Positions 25,247 to 35,747 are shown, counted from the stretch's first letter. The stretch: 64,000 bases of DNA from Thalassotalea ponticola (GCF_041379045.1 NZ_CP166871.1:1736001-1800000); one strand, 5' to 3'. Program-made: numbers and translations. The notes: generated by a model not told the origin, from the sequence alone.

Positions 25247-25561
25247 TTATTGACTATCAATGAGTTCCACAGCTAACAGAAATACAGTATCCGACTCTTG
25301 CTCACAACGGATCACTCTGCCTTGACAATCGATCAGCGGTATCGACATTTGGTCGTCATTATCTAATTGTATTTTCAACAAGGTGCCGATATCTACTGGG
25401 TGGTTTATTTCGACCGCTAATCCGTTATCACTGATATCCCGGCAGTTCGCAACCGTCTCAACGCTTGACTCTTGATCAACCAAAGTGATAATAATTTGCT
25501 GATTCATCAGCGTGCGAAAACACGTTCTGTGATCATCAAAGTCTTGTTTTTTTACTTCCAT
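25247..25561 (-). CDS. PilZ-domain protein
   Basis: 104 residues. The motif DISDNGLAVEI (about 42-52) is the (D/N)-x-S-x2-G part of the c-di-GMP-binding PilZ fold, and FRTLMNQQIIITLV lies at the usual place of the first strand. The RxxxR half is weak: R12 and R16 (HRTCFR) fit the spacing. It may bind c-di-GMP, but a degenerate, non-binding PilZ cannot be excluded. It stands alone between rlmI and hrpA. Confidence 0.72.
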   Translation of the reverse strand: MEVKKQDFDDHRTCFRTLMNQQIIITLVDQESSVETVANCRDISDNGLAVEINHPVDIGTLLKIQLDNDDQMSIPLIDCQGRVIRCEQESDTVFLLAVELIDSQ

Positions 25562-25792
25562 ATAGCCTCTGTCATCTTAACTAACGCCGGTCGACGCCAT
25601 TTTGCCATTGCCGATAAGACCAGTGCTCGACAATGTGTTATGTGGCGCACACATGAGCCTTTTGTTAATTAGATGTTAGCGCAAAGCGAGTCAATTAACC
25701 ACAGTTTTTATATTGGTTTTAATCCGGTAGCAACGACCACCTAACTCAATTTGCCCCCTGCATATGCAGCGCGTTTATCGCGGTATCTGTAC

Positions 25793-28700
25793 CTAGGCGA
25801 ATTCCGCGATTTTCAGTTTAATGCGCTTCAACGACACCGGCATTGAGGTACCAATATTTTGAGCAAAAACACTGACTCGAAACTCTTCAATCATCCATCT
25901 TATATCGAGGATAGCATCATCGACCAGTTTATTTTTAGGTTGCTTTGCCAATAAATCATCATACAGCGCTTGCGCCTTGGCAACATCTAACATTTTTAAA
26001 CGATCGGCGTTGGGGTCTACCGGTAACTTTTCCAAGCGACGCACAATCGCTTGCAAATACCGCAGTATATCATCGAGACGATTGACCCCACTGTTACTTA
26101 CGAATCCTTTGTAAACCATGTTATTTAATTGCGTTTTGATATCGGCGTGGGCTTGGATCATAGTCAGTGCCACACTGCCTTTTAACTGCTTGGCGATATC
26201 GTGACGCAATAGCAGTACACGCTCAAGTTTAATGGCTGTTTGCAACACATGATCGGCGATTTCAGCGCGGACAAAATCACGCGCTTTGTCATAGTCTTGC
26301 TGACGATAAGGTACCAGTTCATTGCGACTTAACAAATCGGTCGCACAAGCAAGAATGCAATCATCCAAAAGATCAGAGACCTTGCCAAACGGGTTAAAAT
26401 ACAAACCGAGTTTGGCCTTATTGGGTAAATTTTTCTCCAAGTATTTCACCGGCGAGGGAATATTCAGTAAAATTAGTCGCGTCGCGCCTCTGAGCATCGC
26501 CTGCTCAGCCCGCTGTTGGTCTTCAAACAGTTCTATGGCAACATCTGCCCCCTTGTCTACCAATGCGGGGAAGGCTTGGATGCGAATATTCGACACCTTC
26601 TTTTCATACGAACGCGGTAAGACATTGAAATCCCATTCGCTAATGTGGTCGCGCTCAATACCTTGCTCGGCAACGGCTGCGATAGACTGCTTCACCTTGC
26701 CTTGTAACTGTTCTTGCAAGGTGGTTAAACAACGCCCCTGGGTAACTAACTTGCCCTTGTTGTCGCAAATTTTAAAATTCATCCGCAAATGCGGCTCTAA
26801 CGCTCTAAAGTCAAAGCAATCGTCTGGTAAACGAACGCCAGACATGCGTAGTAAGTGTCGTCGCAACGACTCGTCTAACGGTCCCTGTTCAATATTAATT
26901 GCATCAAAACAAGCTTGTGCGTAGTTGGGGGCGGGAACAAAATTTTTGCGAAGTTGTTTCGGCAAAGAGCGGATCAATGCGGTGATTAACTCCAAACGCA
27001 TTGCTGGGATCAACCATTCGAAACCTCTATCTTCAACTTGATTCAACATCGAAATAGCGATGGTCACGCTGACCCCGTCGTCATCGCTCCCAGGCTCAAA
27101 ATGGTAAGATAAAGGCAGGGTTAACTTATCTTGTTGCCACGTTGTCGGGTAATCGTTTGCTTTGAGTTGTTGTTCGTTATTAAGCAGCAGCTGTTGGTCA
27201 AACTTTAACAATTGGCGGTTGTTTTTGACCTCGCGATTATACCATTTCAACAGACCCGCTTGGTTCACCACGTGATCGGCAATGTGTTGTTGATAAAAAT
27301 CACATAACACTTGTTCGTCAACCAAAAAGTCTCTTCGTCTGGCTTTATCTTCAAGTACTTGTATTTTTCTAACTAAGTCTTGGTTGTGTTTAAAAAACTC
27401 AGCTTTGAGTTGAATATCGCCATGGACCAGACCTTCTAAGATCATCAATTCGCGGCTGGTTTGCGGATCTATCTTGGCAAATGCTACCTTGCGCTTGGGC
27501 ACGACTACTAAGCCGTATAAGCTGACTTGCTCATAAGCCATTGCTTGGCCCTGCTTTTTATCCCAATGAGGCTCACTGTATTGATATTTAAACAAGTGCT
27601 GAGCTATTGGCTCGAGCCAGTGTGGTTCTATTTTGGCGCACATTCGAGCAAATAAACGACTGGTTTCAACCAGCTCCGCTGCCATAAGCCATTTAGGCGT
27701 TTTCTTCGCTAGACCAGAGCCGGGAAAAATATAAAATCGACTATTGCGCGCACCTTTGTATTCACGGTTCTCATCGAGATTACCAATATGGCTTAACAAG
27801 CCTGAGAGAAGCGCTTGATGAATGCGTTCGCTGCTGTTCGCTAGCTCCATATCTAACGAGCTAAACAGCCAATTTTGCTCTTTGCAGGTTTGCTTTAATT
27901 GAGCGATAATATCTTGCCATTCACGAATGCGCACATAGCTGAGAAACTCCCGCTTACACAAGGTTCGAAATTGATTATTACTCAACTGTTTTTGTTGTTG
28001 CTCAACGTACTGATACAAGTTGAGTAAACTGACAAAGTCAGATGTTTTGTCTTTAAAGCGAGTGTGTTGTTGATCCGCCGCTTGCTGTTTGTCCATCGGC
28101 CGTTCTCGAGGATCTTGGATACTCAAACCCGCTACGATAATTGCCACCTGCTTGGCGCAGCCGTTCTCGATGCCACTCAGCATCATTTTCGCGAGCCGAG
28201 GATCAACCGCAAACAGCGCCAGTTGACGCCCAGTGTTGGTTAATGAGACCCGTTGAATATCATCGGTATTAATCGCCGCCAACTCTTCGAGCAAACGCAT
28301 ACCATCATTAATGTTGCGTTGATCTGGTGCCTGAACAAACTCAAACTCTTCAATCTTGCCAAGTCCAAGCGCCAACATCTGCAAAATAACTGTCGCCAGA
28401 TTGGTGCGAAGAATTTCTGGGTCGGTAAACTCTGGGCGACCGAGGAAGTCTTGCTCTGAGTACAGGCGTATACAAACACCCGCCGCAACACGGCCACATC
28501 GTCCAGACCGCTGATTCGCACTGGCTTGTGATATTGGTTCTATTGGCAAGCGCTGAACCTTAGTGCGATAACTGTAACGCGATATACGCGCCGTGCCGGG
28601 ATCGATGACATAGCGTATTCCCGGTACAGTTAGCGAGGTTTCAGCAACGTTGGTGGCCAAAACGATATTTCGACCTCGATGTGGCGCGAAGATGCGATTT

Positions 28701-29707
28701 TGCTCTGCGACACTAAGTCGAGAAAACAACGGTAAGACCTGCGTATCGCGATAATTCTGTTTTTCTAAGGCTGACATTACATCGCGAATTTCTCGTTCAC
28801 CGTTGAGAAAAACGAGAATATCGCCAAGCGGCAGTGCGGACAACTCATCGACGGCAGCGATGATCCCTTCAACGTAATCGCCGTCAACCTCATCTAGTGG
28901 ACGATAGTGAATATCAACTGGGTATGTACGACCCGACACTTCGACGATTGGCGCATTATTAAAGTGTTTTGAAAAACGCTCTGGATCAATCGTGGCAGAA
29001 GTAATAATCACTTTCAGATCAGGGCGTTTCGGTAAAATTCGCTTGATATACCCCAAAATGAAATCGATATTGAGACTGCGTTCATGGGCTTCGTCAATAA
29101 TCAAGGTATCGTATTGACGTAGTAGCTTATCCCGTTGCATTTCAGCGAGCAAGATACCATCAGTCATCAGTTTAATGTAGGTGTTATCCGACACTTGATC
29201 AGAAAAGCGCACCTTATAGCCGACTTCTTGGCCAAGGCTGACGTCCAACTCTTCTGCGATGCGCGATGCCACCGTTCGGGCTGCAATTCTACGCGGCTGT
29301 GTATGACCGATAAATCCTTCTATGCCGCGCCCTAATTCAAGGCAAATTTTCGGGATCTGCGTGGTCTTACCCGAACCCGTTTCACCGGCAATGATCACCA
29401 CCTGATTATCGGCAATGACAGTTTTCAGATCGTCGACTGCTTGTGAAACAGGCAATGGTTCTGGATAGTTCACCTCAGGACACTGTTGTTGTAAGCTCGC
29501 TTTTAACTCAATGGAGCGTGTAATCGCCATCTCAACGGATTGTATTACCGCCTGTTGTTTTTCGGGCTTAGTTATTTTAGCAATCCCCTGCAGGCGTCGT
29601 TTTAATAAAAATCGATCGCATAAACGAGTCGCGGTTAAGCGCTTTTGAAGTGTTGTTAATGTTTGTTGTAATGTCACCGACACGAAGCTTCCGAAATGAA
29701 CCGTCAC
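25793..29707 (-). CDS. hrpA: DEAH-box ATP-dependent RNA helicase HrpA
   Basis: 1304 residues from the GTG at 29707; E. coli HrpA has 1300. Motifs: Walker A AGETGSGKTTQ (107-117), DEAH box IDEAHERS (about 203), SAT (ITSATID) and motif VI QRSGRCGR. A large C-terminal half (HA2, OB-fold and the DUF3418 region) follows as in all HrpA. HrpA resolves stalled or collided ribosomes and processes daa-type mRNA in E. coli. The exact start is uncertain: GTG at 29683, behind GGAAG, and GTG at 29677, which aligns best with E. coli, are good alternatives. Confidence 0.96.
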   Translation of the reverse strand: MTVHFGSFVSVTLQQTLTTLQKRLTATRLCDRFLLKRRLQGIAKITKPEKQQAVIQSVEMAITRSIELKASLQQQCPEVNYPEPLPVSQAVDDLKTVIADNQVVIIAGETGSGKTTQIPKICLELGRGIEGFIGHTQPRRIAARTVASRIAEELDVSLGQEVGYKVRFSDQVSDNTYIKLMTDGILLAEMQRDKLLRQYDTLIIDEAHERSLNIDFILGYIKRILPKRPDLKVIITSATIDPERFSKHFNNAPIVEVSGRTYPVDIHYRPLDEVDGDYVEGIIAAVDELSALPLGDILVFLNGEREIRDVMSALEKQNYRDTQVLPLFSRLSVAEQNRIFAPHRGRNIVLATNVAETSLTVPGIRYVIDPGTARISRYSYRTKVQRLPIEPISQASANQRSGRCGRVAAGVCIRLYSEQDFLGRPEFTDPEILRTNLATVILQMLALGLGKIEEFEFVQAPDQRNINDGMRLLEELAAINTDDIQRVSLTNTGRQLALFAVDPRLAKMMLSGIENGCAKQVAIIVAGLSIQDPRERPMDKQQAADQQHTRFKDKTSDFVSLLNLYQYVEQQQKQLSNNQFRTLCKREFLSYVRIREWQDIIAQLKQTCKEQNWLFSSLDMELANSSERIHQALLSGLLSHIGNLDENREYKGARNSRFYIFPGSGLAKKTPKWLMAAELVETSRLFARMCAKIEPHWLEPIAQHLFKYQYSEPHWDKKQGQAMAYEQVSLYGLVVVPKRKVAFAKIDPQTSRELMILEGLVHGDIQLKAEFFKHNQDLVRKIQVLEDKARRRDFLVDEQVLCDFYQQHIADHVVNQAGLLKWYNREVKNNRQLLKFDQQLLLNNEQQLKANDYPTTWQQDKLTLPLSYHFEPGSDDDGVSVTIAISMLNQVEDRGFEWLIPAMRLELITALIRSLPKQLRKNFVPAPNYAQACFDAINIEQGPLDESLRRHLLRMSGVRLPDDCFDFRALEPHLRMNFKICDNKGKLVTQGRCLTTLQEQLQGKVKQSIAAVAEQGIERDHISEWDFNVLPRSYEKKVSNIRIQAFPALVDKGADVAIELFEDQQRAEQAMLRGATRLILLNIPSPVKYLEKNLPNKAKLGLYFNPFGKVSDLLDDCILACATDLLSRNELVPYRQQDYDKARDFVRAEIADHVLQTAIKLERVLLLRHDIAKQLKGSVALTMIQAHADIKTQLNNMVYKGFVSNSGVNRLDDILRYLQAIVRRLEKLPVDPNADRLKMLDVAKAQALYDDLLAKQPKNKLVDDAILDIRWMIEEFRVSVFAQNIGTSMPVSLKRIKLKIAEFA

Positions 29708-29845
29708 AATATTTTCGACGATTTTAACAGGTTATCGCGTCGATGCCTATGTGAGTATTGGCTCTCTGTTAGGCAAAATGTGGTGGTGTCTTGACCCAGT
29801 CAGGCTGTTAAGGTTAGTTGTTCTATGTGGTATAACTTTTTTTTC

Positions 29846-29950
29846 TATTTAAAAGGGATTTAATCGAGGTACAGTGTAATATGTATGGTTATGAGATTTG
29901 CACCAGCAGTAACAAAGAGACAATAGTTCATAGGTGAATACAGTAACAGT
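29846..29950. repeat. Dispersed repeat of about 100 bp, copy 1
   Basis: Contains TTAAAAGGGATTTAATCGAG, then CAGTG..AA..GTATGGTT and GTGAATACAGTAACA, all of which recur in slightly changed form at 46138-46238. It lies in the 505-bp gap after hrpA, which holds no gene I can support. Confidence 0.6.
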
Positions 29951-30212
29951 AACCGAATCGAATAAACCAATACCTAGCACTGTGATTATTGAACAGATTC
30001 ATTTTACTGCACTATTACCTATCGATATACTGTAACCACACACCATAAGCACTGCCTTTTATGTCTTGTAATAGTGCCCACCAAATCGGCACAAAAAGAC
30101 GCGGCTATGCTCCGCAATCCTCGTGTCATCGACAATGAACGTTCAACTAACGTAGCGTGCGATTAAAGCCTAGCCGGCAATATGACAATCTGTCCGACGT
30201 CAGGCTCAAGGT

Positions 30213-30632
30213 TTAGGCCTTCTGTCGGTATATCGATTTAATGTGGCGATCAATCGCAGTTAACACATTACTGCGGCTAATAATACCTATAACGCGTCCC
30301 TCGTCATCAATAACGGGGTATAACTTGGGTTTCTGCAGTAGCATCGTCTGGGCGAGTTCAACAATACTGTCATATGGCTTGACCGTCAGCACCTGTTTGG
30401 TCATGACATTTTCTACCTCGTAACAATGCTCGCGGTAATAGCCAGTTTCCAGTATTTTTTTTAAAATATCTGATTCAGATAAAAAACCTACCAACGCCCC
30501 GTTGATATCCAATACCGGAGCACCGAGTTGGCCACTACGGGTGAGCATTTCACTGGCTTCCTCAATCGGCATTTGTGGGCGCAGTACCACTGGATGCGCA
30601 TTGAGATAGTCTATTACCTTTAATGACTCCAT
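30213..30632 (-). CDS. CBS-domain pair protein
   Basis: 139 residues made up of two CBS domains (about 10-60 and 73-130; GAPVLDINGALVGFLSESDI and YPVIDDEGRVIGIISRSNV). Such stand-alone Bateman modules bind adenine nucleotides and regulate partners in the cytoplasm. No partner is adjacent; the function cannot be named. Confidence 0.88.
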   Translation of the reverse strand: MESLKVIDYLNAHPVVLRPQMPIEEASEMLTRSGQLGAPVLDINGALVGFLSESDILKKILETGYYREHCYEVENVMTKQVLTVKPYDSIVELAQTMLLQKPKLYPVIDDEGRVIGIISRSNVLTAIDRHIKSIYRQKA

Positions 30633-30849
30633 TGCTTACCTCTAATATTCATGTTGCTTACTTTTAGCGTAGACTAATATTTAAAAATACTTAATCTTCA
30701 AGGTGATTTTTATGCTAAAAAATCACTTATCTGTTAATCACCTAGCACTTATTAACCGCGATGTAAATTAGCGATCAAGCACCGCCGCCAAGAGGGTAAA
30801 AAGCCAACTCAACGCGCGGTGTTCGGTGCTGGGATCAACGTCGTCGGTG

Positions 30850-31935
30850 TTAGCGTATCGGCTCTTTAAAAATCGCCACCTGAGTCTGTTCGCCTTGACG
30901 GCGAGAGGCTCGGTACATGCCTTTAGAGTTAAAAGGCATAACAATATTGGCCTGCTTATCAATAGCGATAATGCCGCCACTGCCACCGGCTTCAACCAGT
31001 ACATCGTTGATCACTGTATGGGCAGCTTCCGCTAGCGAGATCCCCTGATACTGTACCCTGGCACAAATATCAGCGGCGACGTGATAACGGATAAAATACT
31101 CGCCATGACCGGTTGCCGACACCGCACACGACGCGTTATTGGCGTAGGTCCCCGCTCCGATGATGGGGGTATCACCAATGCGTCCAAAGCGCTTTGCGGT
31201 CATGCCGCCAGTTGAGGTGCCTGCAGCTAAATTGCCCTGTTGGTCGATAGCAACCGCGCCCACTGTACCCGTCTTATGCTCAGGTGAAAGTGAGTGATGA
31301 GCCGCCATATAATCTTGCTGACGGTGGCCATCAGCGGCCAATTTTTGTTTTACTTGTTGCAGTTGTTGATAGCGGCGTTCGGTATTGAAGTAACTATTGT
31401 CCACTTGCTCCAAGCCTTGCTCCGCGGCGAACTGCTCTGCCCCTTCACCACTTAACATCACGTGTACCGAATTATTTTTTACCGCATTGGCTAGCGCAAT
31501 GGGACTCTTGACGTTACGCACGCCACTTACGGCACCTGCTTGTAGTGTGCGTCCATCCATAATTGAGGCGTCGAGCTCGTGTACCCCATCAAAATTATAT
31601 ACCGCGCCTCGGCCGGCGTTAAACAAGGGAGATGCTTCCAACACTTGAATGGCCGCAATAACCGCCTCGCTACTCGCCCCACCGGCTTCTAGTATCGCAT
31701 AACCGCTATCAATGGCACTTTTTAATGTACCTTTATAGGCAATTAGCTGTTGTTCGGTAAAGTTTTCTTGTTCTATCACGCCTGCACCACCGTGTATGGC
31801 AATAGCGTAGCGCGGTGTTTGATCAGATGCACTGTTTTGAGCAAATGAAAGCGGTGAGGTTACACAACTACTGATCAGTACAAATGAGGTTGTTACAAGC
31901 TTAGTTAAGCGATTAAATTTTGGTGTTCTGTTCAT
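30850..31935 (-). CDS. iaaA: Isoaspartyl peptidase/L-asparaginase (Ntn hydrolase), exported
   Basis: 361 residues from the ATG at 31935. The N-terminus (MNRTPKFNRLTKLVTTSFVL, then ISSCVTSPLSFAQ) is a signal peptide, so the enzyme is exported. The enzyme body matches plant-type asparaginases: HGGAGVI, FNAGRGAVYN, MDGRTLQAGAVSGV and the autocleavage site G223-T224 (KTGTVGAVA), where T224 becomes the nucleophile of the beta subunit. The GGM/GRIGDTPIIGAGTYA region forms the substrate pocket. It hydrolyses isoaspartyl dipeptides and asparagine. Starts at TTG 31980 or ATG 31953 would put acidic residues ahead of the signal and are less likely. Confidence 0.9.
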   Translation of the reverse strand: MNRTPKFNRLTKLVTTSFVLISSCVTSPLSFAQNSASDQTPRYAIAIHGGAGVIEQENFTEQQLIAYKGTLKSAIDSGYAILEAGGASSEAVIAAIQVLEASPLFNAGRGAVYNFDGVHELDASIMDGRTLQAGAVSGVRNVKSPIALANAVKNNSVHVMLSGEGAEQFAAEQGLEQVDNSYFNTERRYQQLQQVKQKLAADGHRQQDYMAAHHSLSPEHKTGTVGAVAIDQQGNLAAGTSTGGMTAKRFGRIGDTPIIGAGTYANNASCAVSATGHGEYFIRYHVAADICARVQYQGISLAEAAHTVINDVLVEAGGSGGIIAIDKQANIVMPFNSKGMYRASRRQGEQTQVAIFKEPIR

Positions 31936-32428
31936 ATCTAAGTGTGGTTCCATTGTTGTTAAAATTGTGTTGAACAACAATTAGGTTATCACGTTTTAAC
32001 CAAGTTCACGACCGCTCGCCAATCGCCCTGCAAGTATGTGCTTGTTGAAACATTTGCTAAGTTCAGCTTTAAAGCGATTACGTCAACACAGCGAATACGC
32101 GTTGGTATAGGGCAACCGATTGGGGCCCGTGTACGTCGATATAATTCATATAGATATAAAGCTAATAGGTTTTTCGTTTAATAAATATGTTTCCCCCACA
32201 TCTTAGCTAATTTAATAGCTAACTCATTGTTATCTAACTTTTAAAGTATATATATCTCATGTTTCCATCAGCTTTTCATCAGGTTTTATAAGCCAAATCA
32301 CGCTTTAATGAAAGAGTCGTCGGAGCACATTGAACAACAACAAAAACCACACAATAAATAGTTACTGGTTATTTAACCTCAACGACATAACGAACTACCA
32401 GTCGAGTTATATGTAGAGGAAACCTATC

Positions 32429-32776
32429 ATGAACAAGTTTACTTTATTACTTAGTACAGCGGCGTTGTCTAGTGCTCTAGCCGTTACGCCGGCCAACGCA
32501 AATGCCATGTCGAGTTATATGGAAAATGCCTTGATTGACGTGTGTAAAGCTGCTCAATCTAACAACACCATTCGCTTTGGCAAGGCCGTTGATAGCTATC
32601 GCCTGAAAACCGAAACGGTCGCTTTGAAAGTGGTATGTAATGGAGAGAACATTGCTGATTTTGCAGCCACGCACGGCGCATATAAAACGGCAGATCGTTT
32701 AAATGACGCGTTAGGTGATGTGAGCATTGAAGACGTTGCTGACAATAAAACACAACGTTATTACGTCAACTTTTAA
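32429..32776 (+). CDS. DUF3718 small exported protein
   Basis: 115 residues with a signal peptide (MNKFTLLLSTAALSSALAVTPANA). AGAGGAAACC gives a good ribosome-binding site. The mature part (ALIDVCKAAQSNNTIRFGKA, VALKVVCNGENIADFAATHG) matches DUF3718, a small periplasmic family of Alteromonadales with two conserved cysteines that probably form a disulfide. The function is unknown. The upstream gap 31936-32428 is AT-rich and without genes; it may hold the promoter. Confidence 0.82.
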   Translation: MNKFTLLLSTAALSSALAVTPANANAMSSYMENALIDVCKAAQSNNTIRFGKAVDSYRLKTETVALKVVCNGENIADFAATHGAYKTADRLNDALGDVSIEDVADNKTQRYYVNF

Positions 32777-32983
32777 ACCCGCTGTATTCTAACGCAACAC
32801 GATGATCAATAGATCAGACGATAAGGCATAGACAATTAAGGTGATAATGTATTCGAATTCAGACTATTTCAGTCTATTGTGTCGCTAACTACATGCGCGA
32901 GAATTTACAACCGATATACACATTATCACCTTGTCAAAGCCGACTTCGCAACACCCACAGATGCAAACATCTTTGCGCCACTA

Positions 32984-33091
32984 TTTTACCAAAAACCACA
33001 AATTTACCAACAACCACAAATTTACCAACAACCACAAATTTACCAACAACCACAAATTTACCAACAACCACAAATTTACCAACAACCACAA
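32984..33091. repeat. 18-bp minisatellite, about six copies
   Basis: The unit AAATTTACCAACAACCAC repeats five times without change, preceded by a slightly different copy (TTTTACCAAAAACCAC). All three forward frames stay open across it (IYQQPQ, KFTNNH and NLPTTT repeats) simply because the unit lacks stop codons. No start, ribosome-binding site or conserved flanks support a gene. The remainder of 32777-33303 holds nothing I can name. Confidence 0.9.
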
Positions 33092-33303
33092 AGGCTTTGG
33101 TCGCCTGCCTAACCTCATTGCCAATGAGTGAGTAATGTAAGTAATACGCGATAACATGGACAATAAACGCTGTCGCAGCGTGTTTAGGATATGGCATGGG
33201 AGTATCGGATTTGTCTGCGAGCTACTGTCTCTTTGTTACTGCTCGCTCGCTTCGAATAAACATACTTCTCGCACGGTGCCTCGATTAAATGCCCGTGAAT
33301 TGC

Positions 33304-35505
33304 TTAGTTTAATTTATTTCGTTGTTGATCTAGAGCGACCTCAATGTAGTGTTGCCACTGTTCAAAGCGACTGTCTTGCTGCAATGGCATCAAGCCAGGG
33401 TGAGGCCCGCCGTATCGAGGATCAAACCAGTGTAGCCAACCGTCATTTAAGGCCGCAGCAAATGCATCACCGGCTTCATTAAAACGCTCATCAATCAGTA
33501 ACAGGATCACATCACTAACACCGTAGCCCAAGTAGCCCATTCTATTTTGTTCAGTTAACGTAACCAACAGCTCTCGAGCCAACCGCTGTGCCGCTTGCTT
33601 CTGGCCGGCCTTAGACAAGGCGTAAATGTAATCGACCCTATCACTGACAAGTGTTTTGTCGGCACGGCCATCACTATCGTCATCTGTGTTGAACAAGGGC
33701 GCGAATTGTTCTACCGTAGCCTCATATTCGCCAGCCAGTAATAAAGCCCTCGCGTATAACAATCGCCCTTTTGCTTCGCCTAATTGTTCGAGTTCTTTAC
33801 AAACTGACGTCGCATCTGCTGCGCTGTGATTGCGCAACGAATCCCTGCATTGTTTACTAAGCACCATCGGTGGTGACAGCGTGTCATTGTCTAGTTGATA
33901 ATGAGCTTTTGCTTGCGAGAATCGTTGCAAGTAGTAATAACTGTCTGCGGCTAGCGCAGTGATCCGCGGTGAAATTTGCTGCTCATTAAGCCTATTTTGA
34001 TGGATAAGAGCATGACTAAATTTACCCGTATCGACATACAACTGCATCAATAGTTGATGCAGTTGTGATTCATTAGGATGCCGTTTTAAATATTCATCTA
34101 ACAAGCCGATAGCGGTGATAGAATTACCCAGTTGGCTTTGCAGGGTAGCCCATTGATACATGGCGTTAGCATGCTCACTGTCACTTTCGAGAACGGTTTG
34201 TAGTAAATTCACCGCCTGCTGATGTTCACCGTTAGCTCGGTATAAAGTTGCTGTGTAGATTTGTAGCTCTATGGGGTTGGTTTGCAATGCAATGGCCGAT
34301 TCTAATTGCTGTATTGTCGTTGCCAAACTCGCGCCTTGAAAGCGAAAATCGTATAGGCTCTGGGCCGCAACAGCAGTACCATCTTGATAACCATTAACGG
34401 TTAATGTATCGAGTAATTGTTGCACCCGTCGCTGTGCATTAGCGTCCATTTGTGGCCAACTCAACATGTATGTCCACGCTAATTCGGAGTACAAAAACCA
34501 CTCGTTCGGATATGTTAACACCGCGTTTTCGAGAAGCGTTTTCGCCGTAGCCAAATTATCGGTACTGTAGGAGCGGCGCAATTGTCGCGCCTCGTGACGC
34601 AACATAGCTGCTTGTAGCGTTTTCAACGATACATGGGATAAATCAAGCTTGTCGATGACCGCTACATAAACAAAGTGATCAAGGGTTTGACTGACGTTGT
34701 TAACTAAGGTGTGATACGCTTGCTGGTCGCCGGCAAAGGATTGACTCCAAAGCACATCGCCATTATCGGCGTTAATGAAATAGACGGTAACGTGATATTC
34801 CTCGCCCACTTGTTGCACACCACCGCGAATAATAAAATCAACGTTTGCTCCCGACAAATCAACCAATGAGTCAGAGTCAACAACCACATTCGCCGTATTC
34901 GAATTACTCAGTGTCGATAACAAGCGTTGTGACAACACATTGGCAACCATCGCGGTGCTAGGTTGCTGATCTATAGACGAGAAGGTATCTATTTTGAGAT
35001 TGATTTTACTCACTTTAGCAGACGCAATGGGCGTATCGGTCCGCTCAGACAGCGTTTCTACTGTTAGTAACACAAATAACACGACAATGGCGATGGTCAT
35101 TATAAGCGCGCTATAGATAATGAATTTAGTTGACAAAGGCTTAGTATTGTCGGCGGATAACAGCTGTTCAACCGACGCTTGAGGTTCGGTTTCGGGGAGC
35201 TCTAAGATATAGCCGTGCTTGGGAATGGTTTTAATGTATTTATGAACTTTTGCCGTGTCACCCAATTTTTTACGCAACACGGATATAGCGCGAGTGATCA
35301 CCTCATCAGAGGTATAGCTCGATTGCCATACTTGTTCGGTTAACTCCTCTCGAGAGATAACCCGATTGGCATTTTGCAACATATAAACCAGCACATCCAT
35401 GATCTTGGGCTCGAGGTGAACAACAAGATCCCCTTTTTGAATAACTGATTTATCGTGAAGAACAATCCATTGATCTAACACTAATGGCTGTCCATTTGAT
35501 TTCAC
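33304..35505 (-). CDS. CadC/ToxR-like transmembrane transcriptional regulator with TPR region
   Basis: 733 residues. An OmpR-type winged helix-turn-helix fills residues 8-103 (LEPKIMDVLVYMLQNANRVI, REELTEQVWQSSYTSDEVITRAI cut short here, PKHGYIL). One transmembrane helix lies at about 127-149. The periplasmic part has a TolB-like alpha/beta segment (about 165-285, GGVQQVGEEYHVTVYFI) and then TPR-like helical repeats (about 320-560). Such ToxR-type regulators read an envelope signal and bind DNA directly. Neither the signal nor the target is evident: it is followed by the minisatellite gap and preceded by DUF3087. Confidence 0.87.
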   Translation of the reverse strand: MKSNGQPLVLDQWIVLHDKSVIQKGDLVVHLEPKIMDVLVYMLQNANRVISREELTEQVWQSSYTSDEVITRAISVLRKKLGDTAKVHKYIKTIPKHGYILELPETEPQASVEQLLSADNTKPLSTKFIIYSALIMTIAIVVLFVLLTVETLSERTDTPIASAKVSKINLKIDTFSSIDQQPSTAMVANVLSQRLLSTLSNSNTANVVVDSDSLVDLSGANVDFIIRGGVQQVGEEYHVTVYFINADNGDVLWSQSFAGDQQAYHTLVNNVSQTLDHFVYVAVIDKLDLSHVSLKTLQAAMLRHEARQLRRSYSTDNLATAKTLLENAVLTYPNEWFLYSELAWTYMLSWPQMDANAQRRVQQLLDTLTVNGYQDGTAVAAQSLYDFRFQGASLATTIQQLESAIALQTNPIELQIYTATLYRANGEHQQAVNLLQTVLESDSEHANAMYQWATLQSQLGNSITAIGLLDEYLKRHPNESQLHQLLMQLYVDTGKFSHALIHQNRLNEQQISPRITALAADSYYYLQRFSQAKAHYQLDNDTLSPPMVLSKQCRDSLRNHSAADATSVCKELEQLGEAKGRLLYARALLLAGEYEATVEQFAPLFNTDDDSDGRADKTLVSDRVDYIYALSKAGQKQAAQRLARELLVTLTEQNRMGYLGYGVSDVILLLIDERFNEAGDAFAAALNDGWLHWFDPRYGGPHPGLMPLQQDSRFEQWQHYIEVALDQQRNKLN

Positions 35506-35747
35506 ATTGCACCCTTTAGCTTAAAGCTTCGCGCAATGTAAGACCTTACAAGCTGATCGCAGCAGCGACAGCATACCCCTAAAACAAAGCGCAGTAGCCA
35601 ATCACTAGGCGAATATTCAAAGGCAATGTGTATCGTTAAACAACGAGCTACCATCGCCTGTTCATCGCAACTAGCCTGTCTAATTTTAGACGTTATGCCG
35701 CTATATTGCTCTTTTTATCTGGGCTAAGTTAACGTTGCGATTTGCAA

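Noticed and set aside
30768..31004. 78-codon frame overlapping the 3' end of the isoaspartyl peptidase gene
   Set aside because: It lies in another frame of a well-supported gene and shows no start signal or family.
32879..33197. Repeat proteins such as (IYQQPQ)n, (KFTNNH)n and (VVVGKF)n
   Set aside because: Open in several frames and on both strands only because the 18-bp unit has no stop codon; no ribosome-binding site or conserved flanks.
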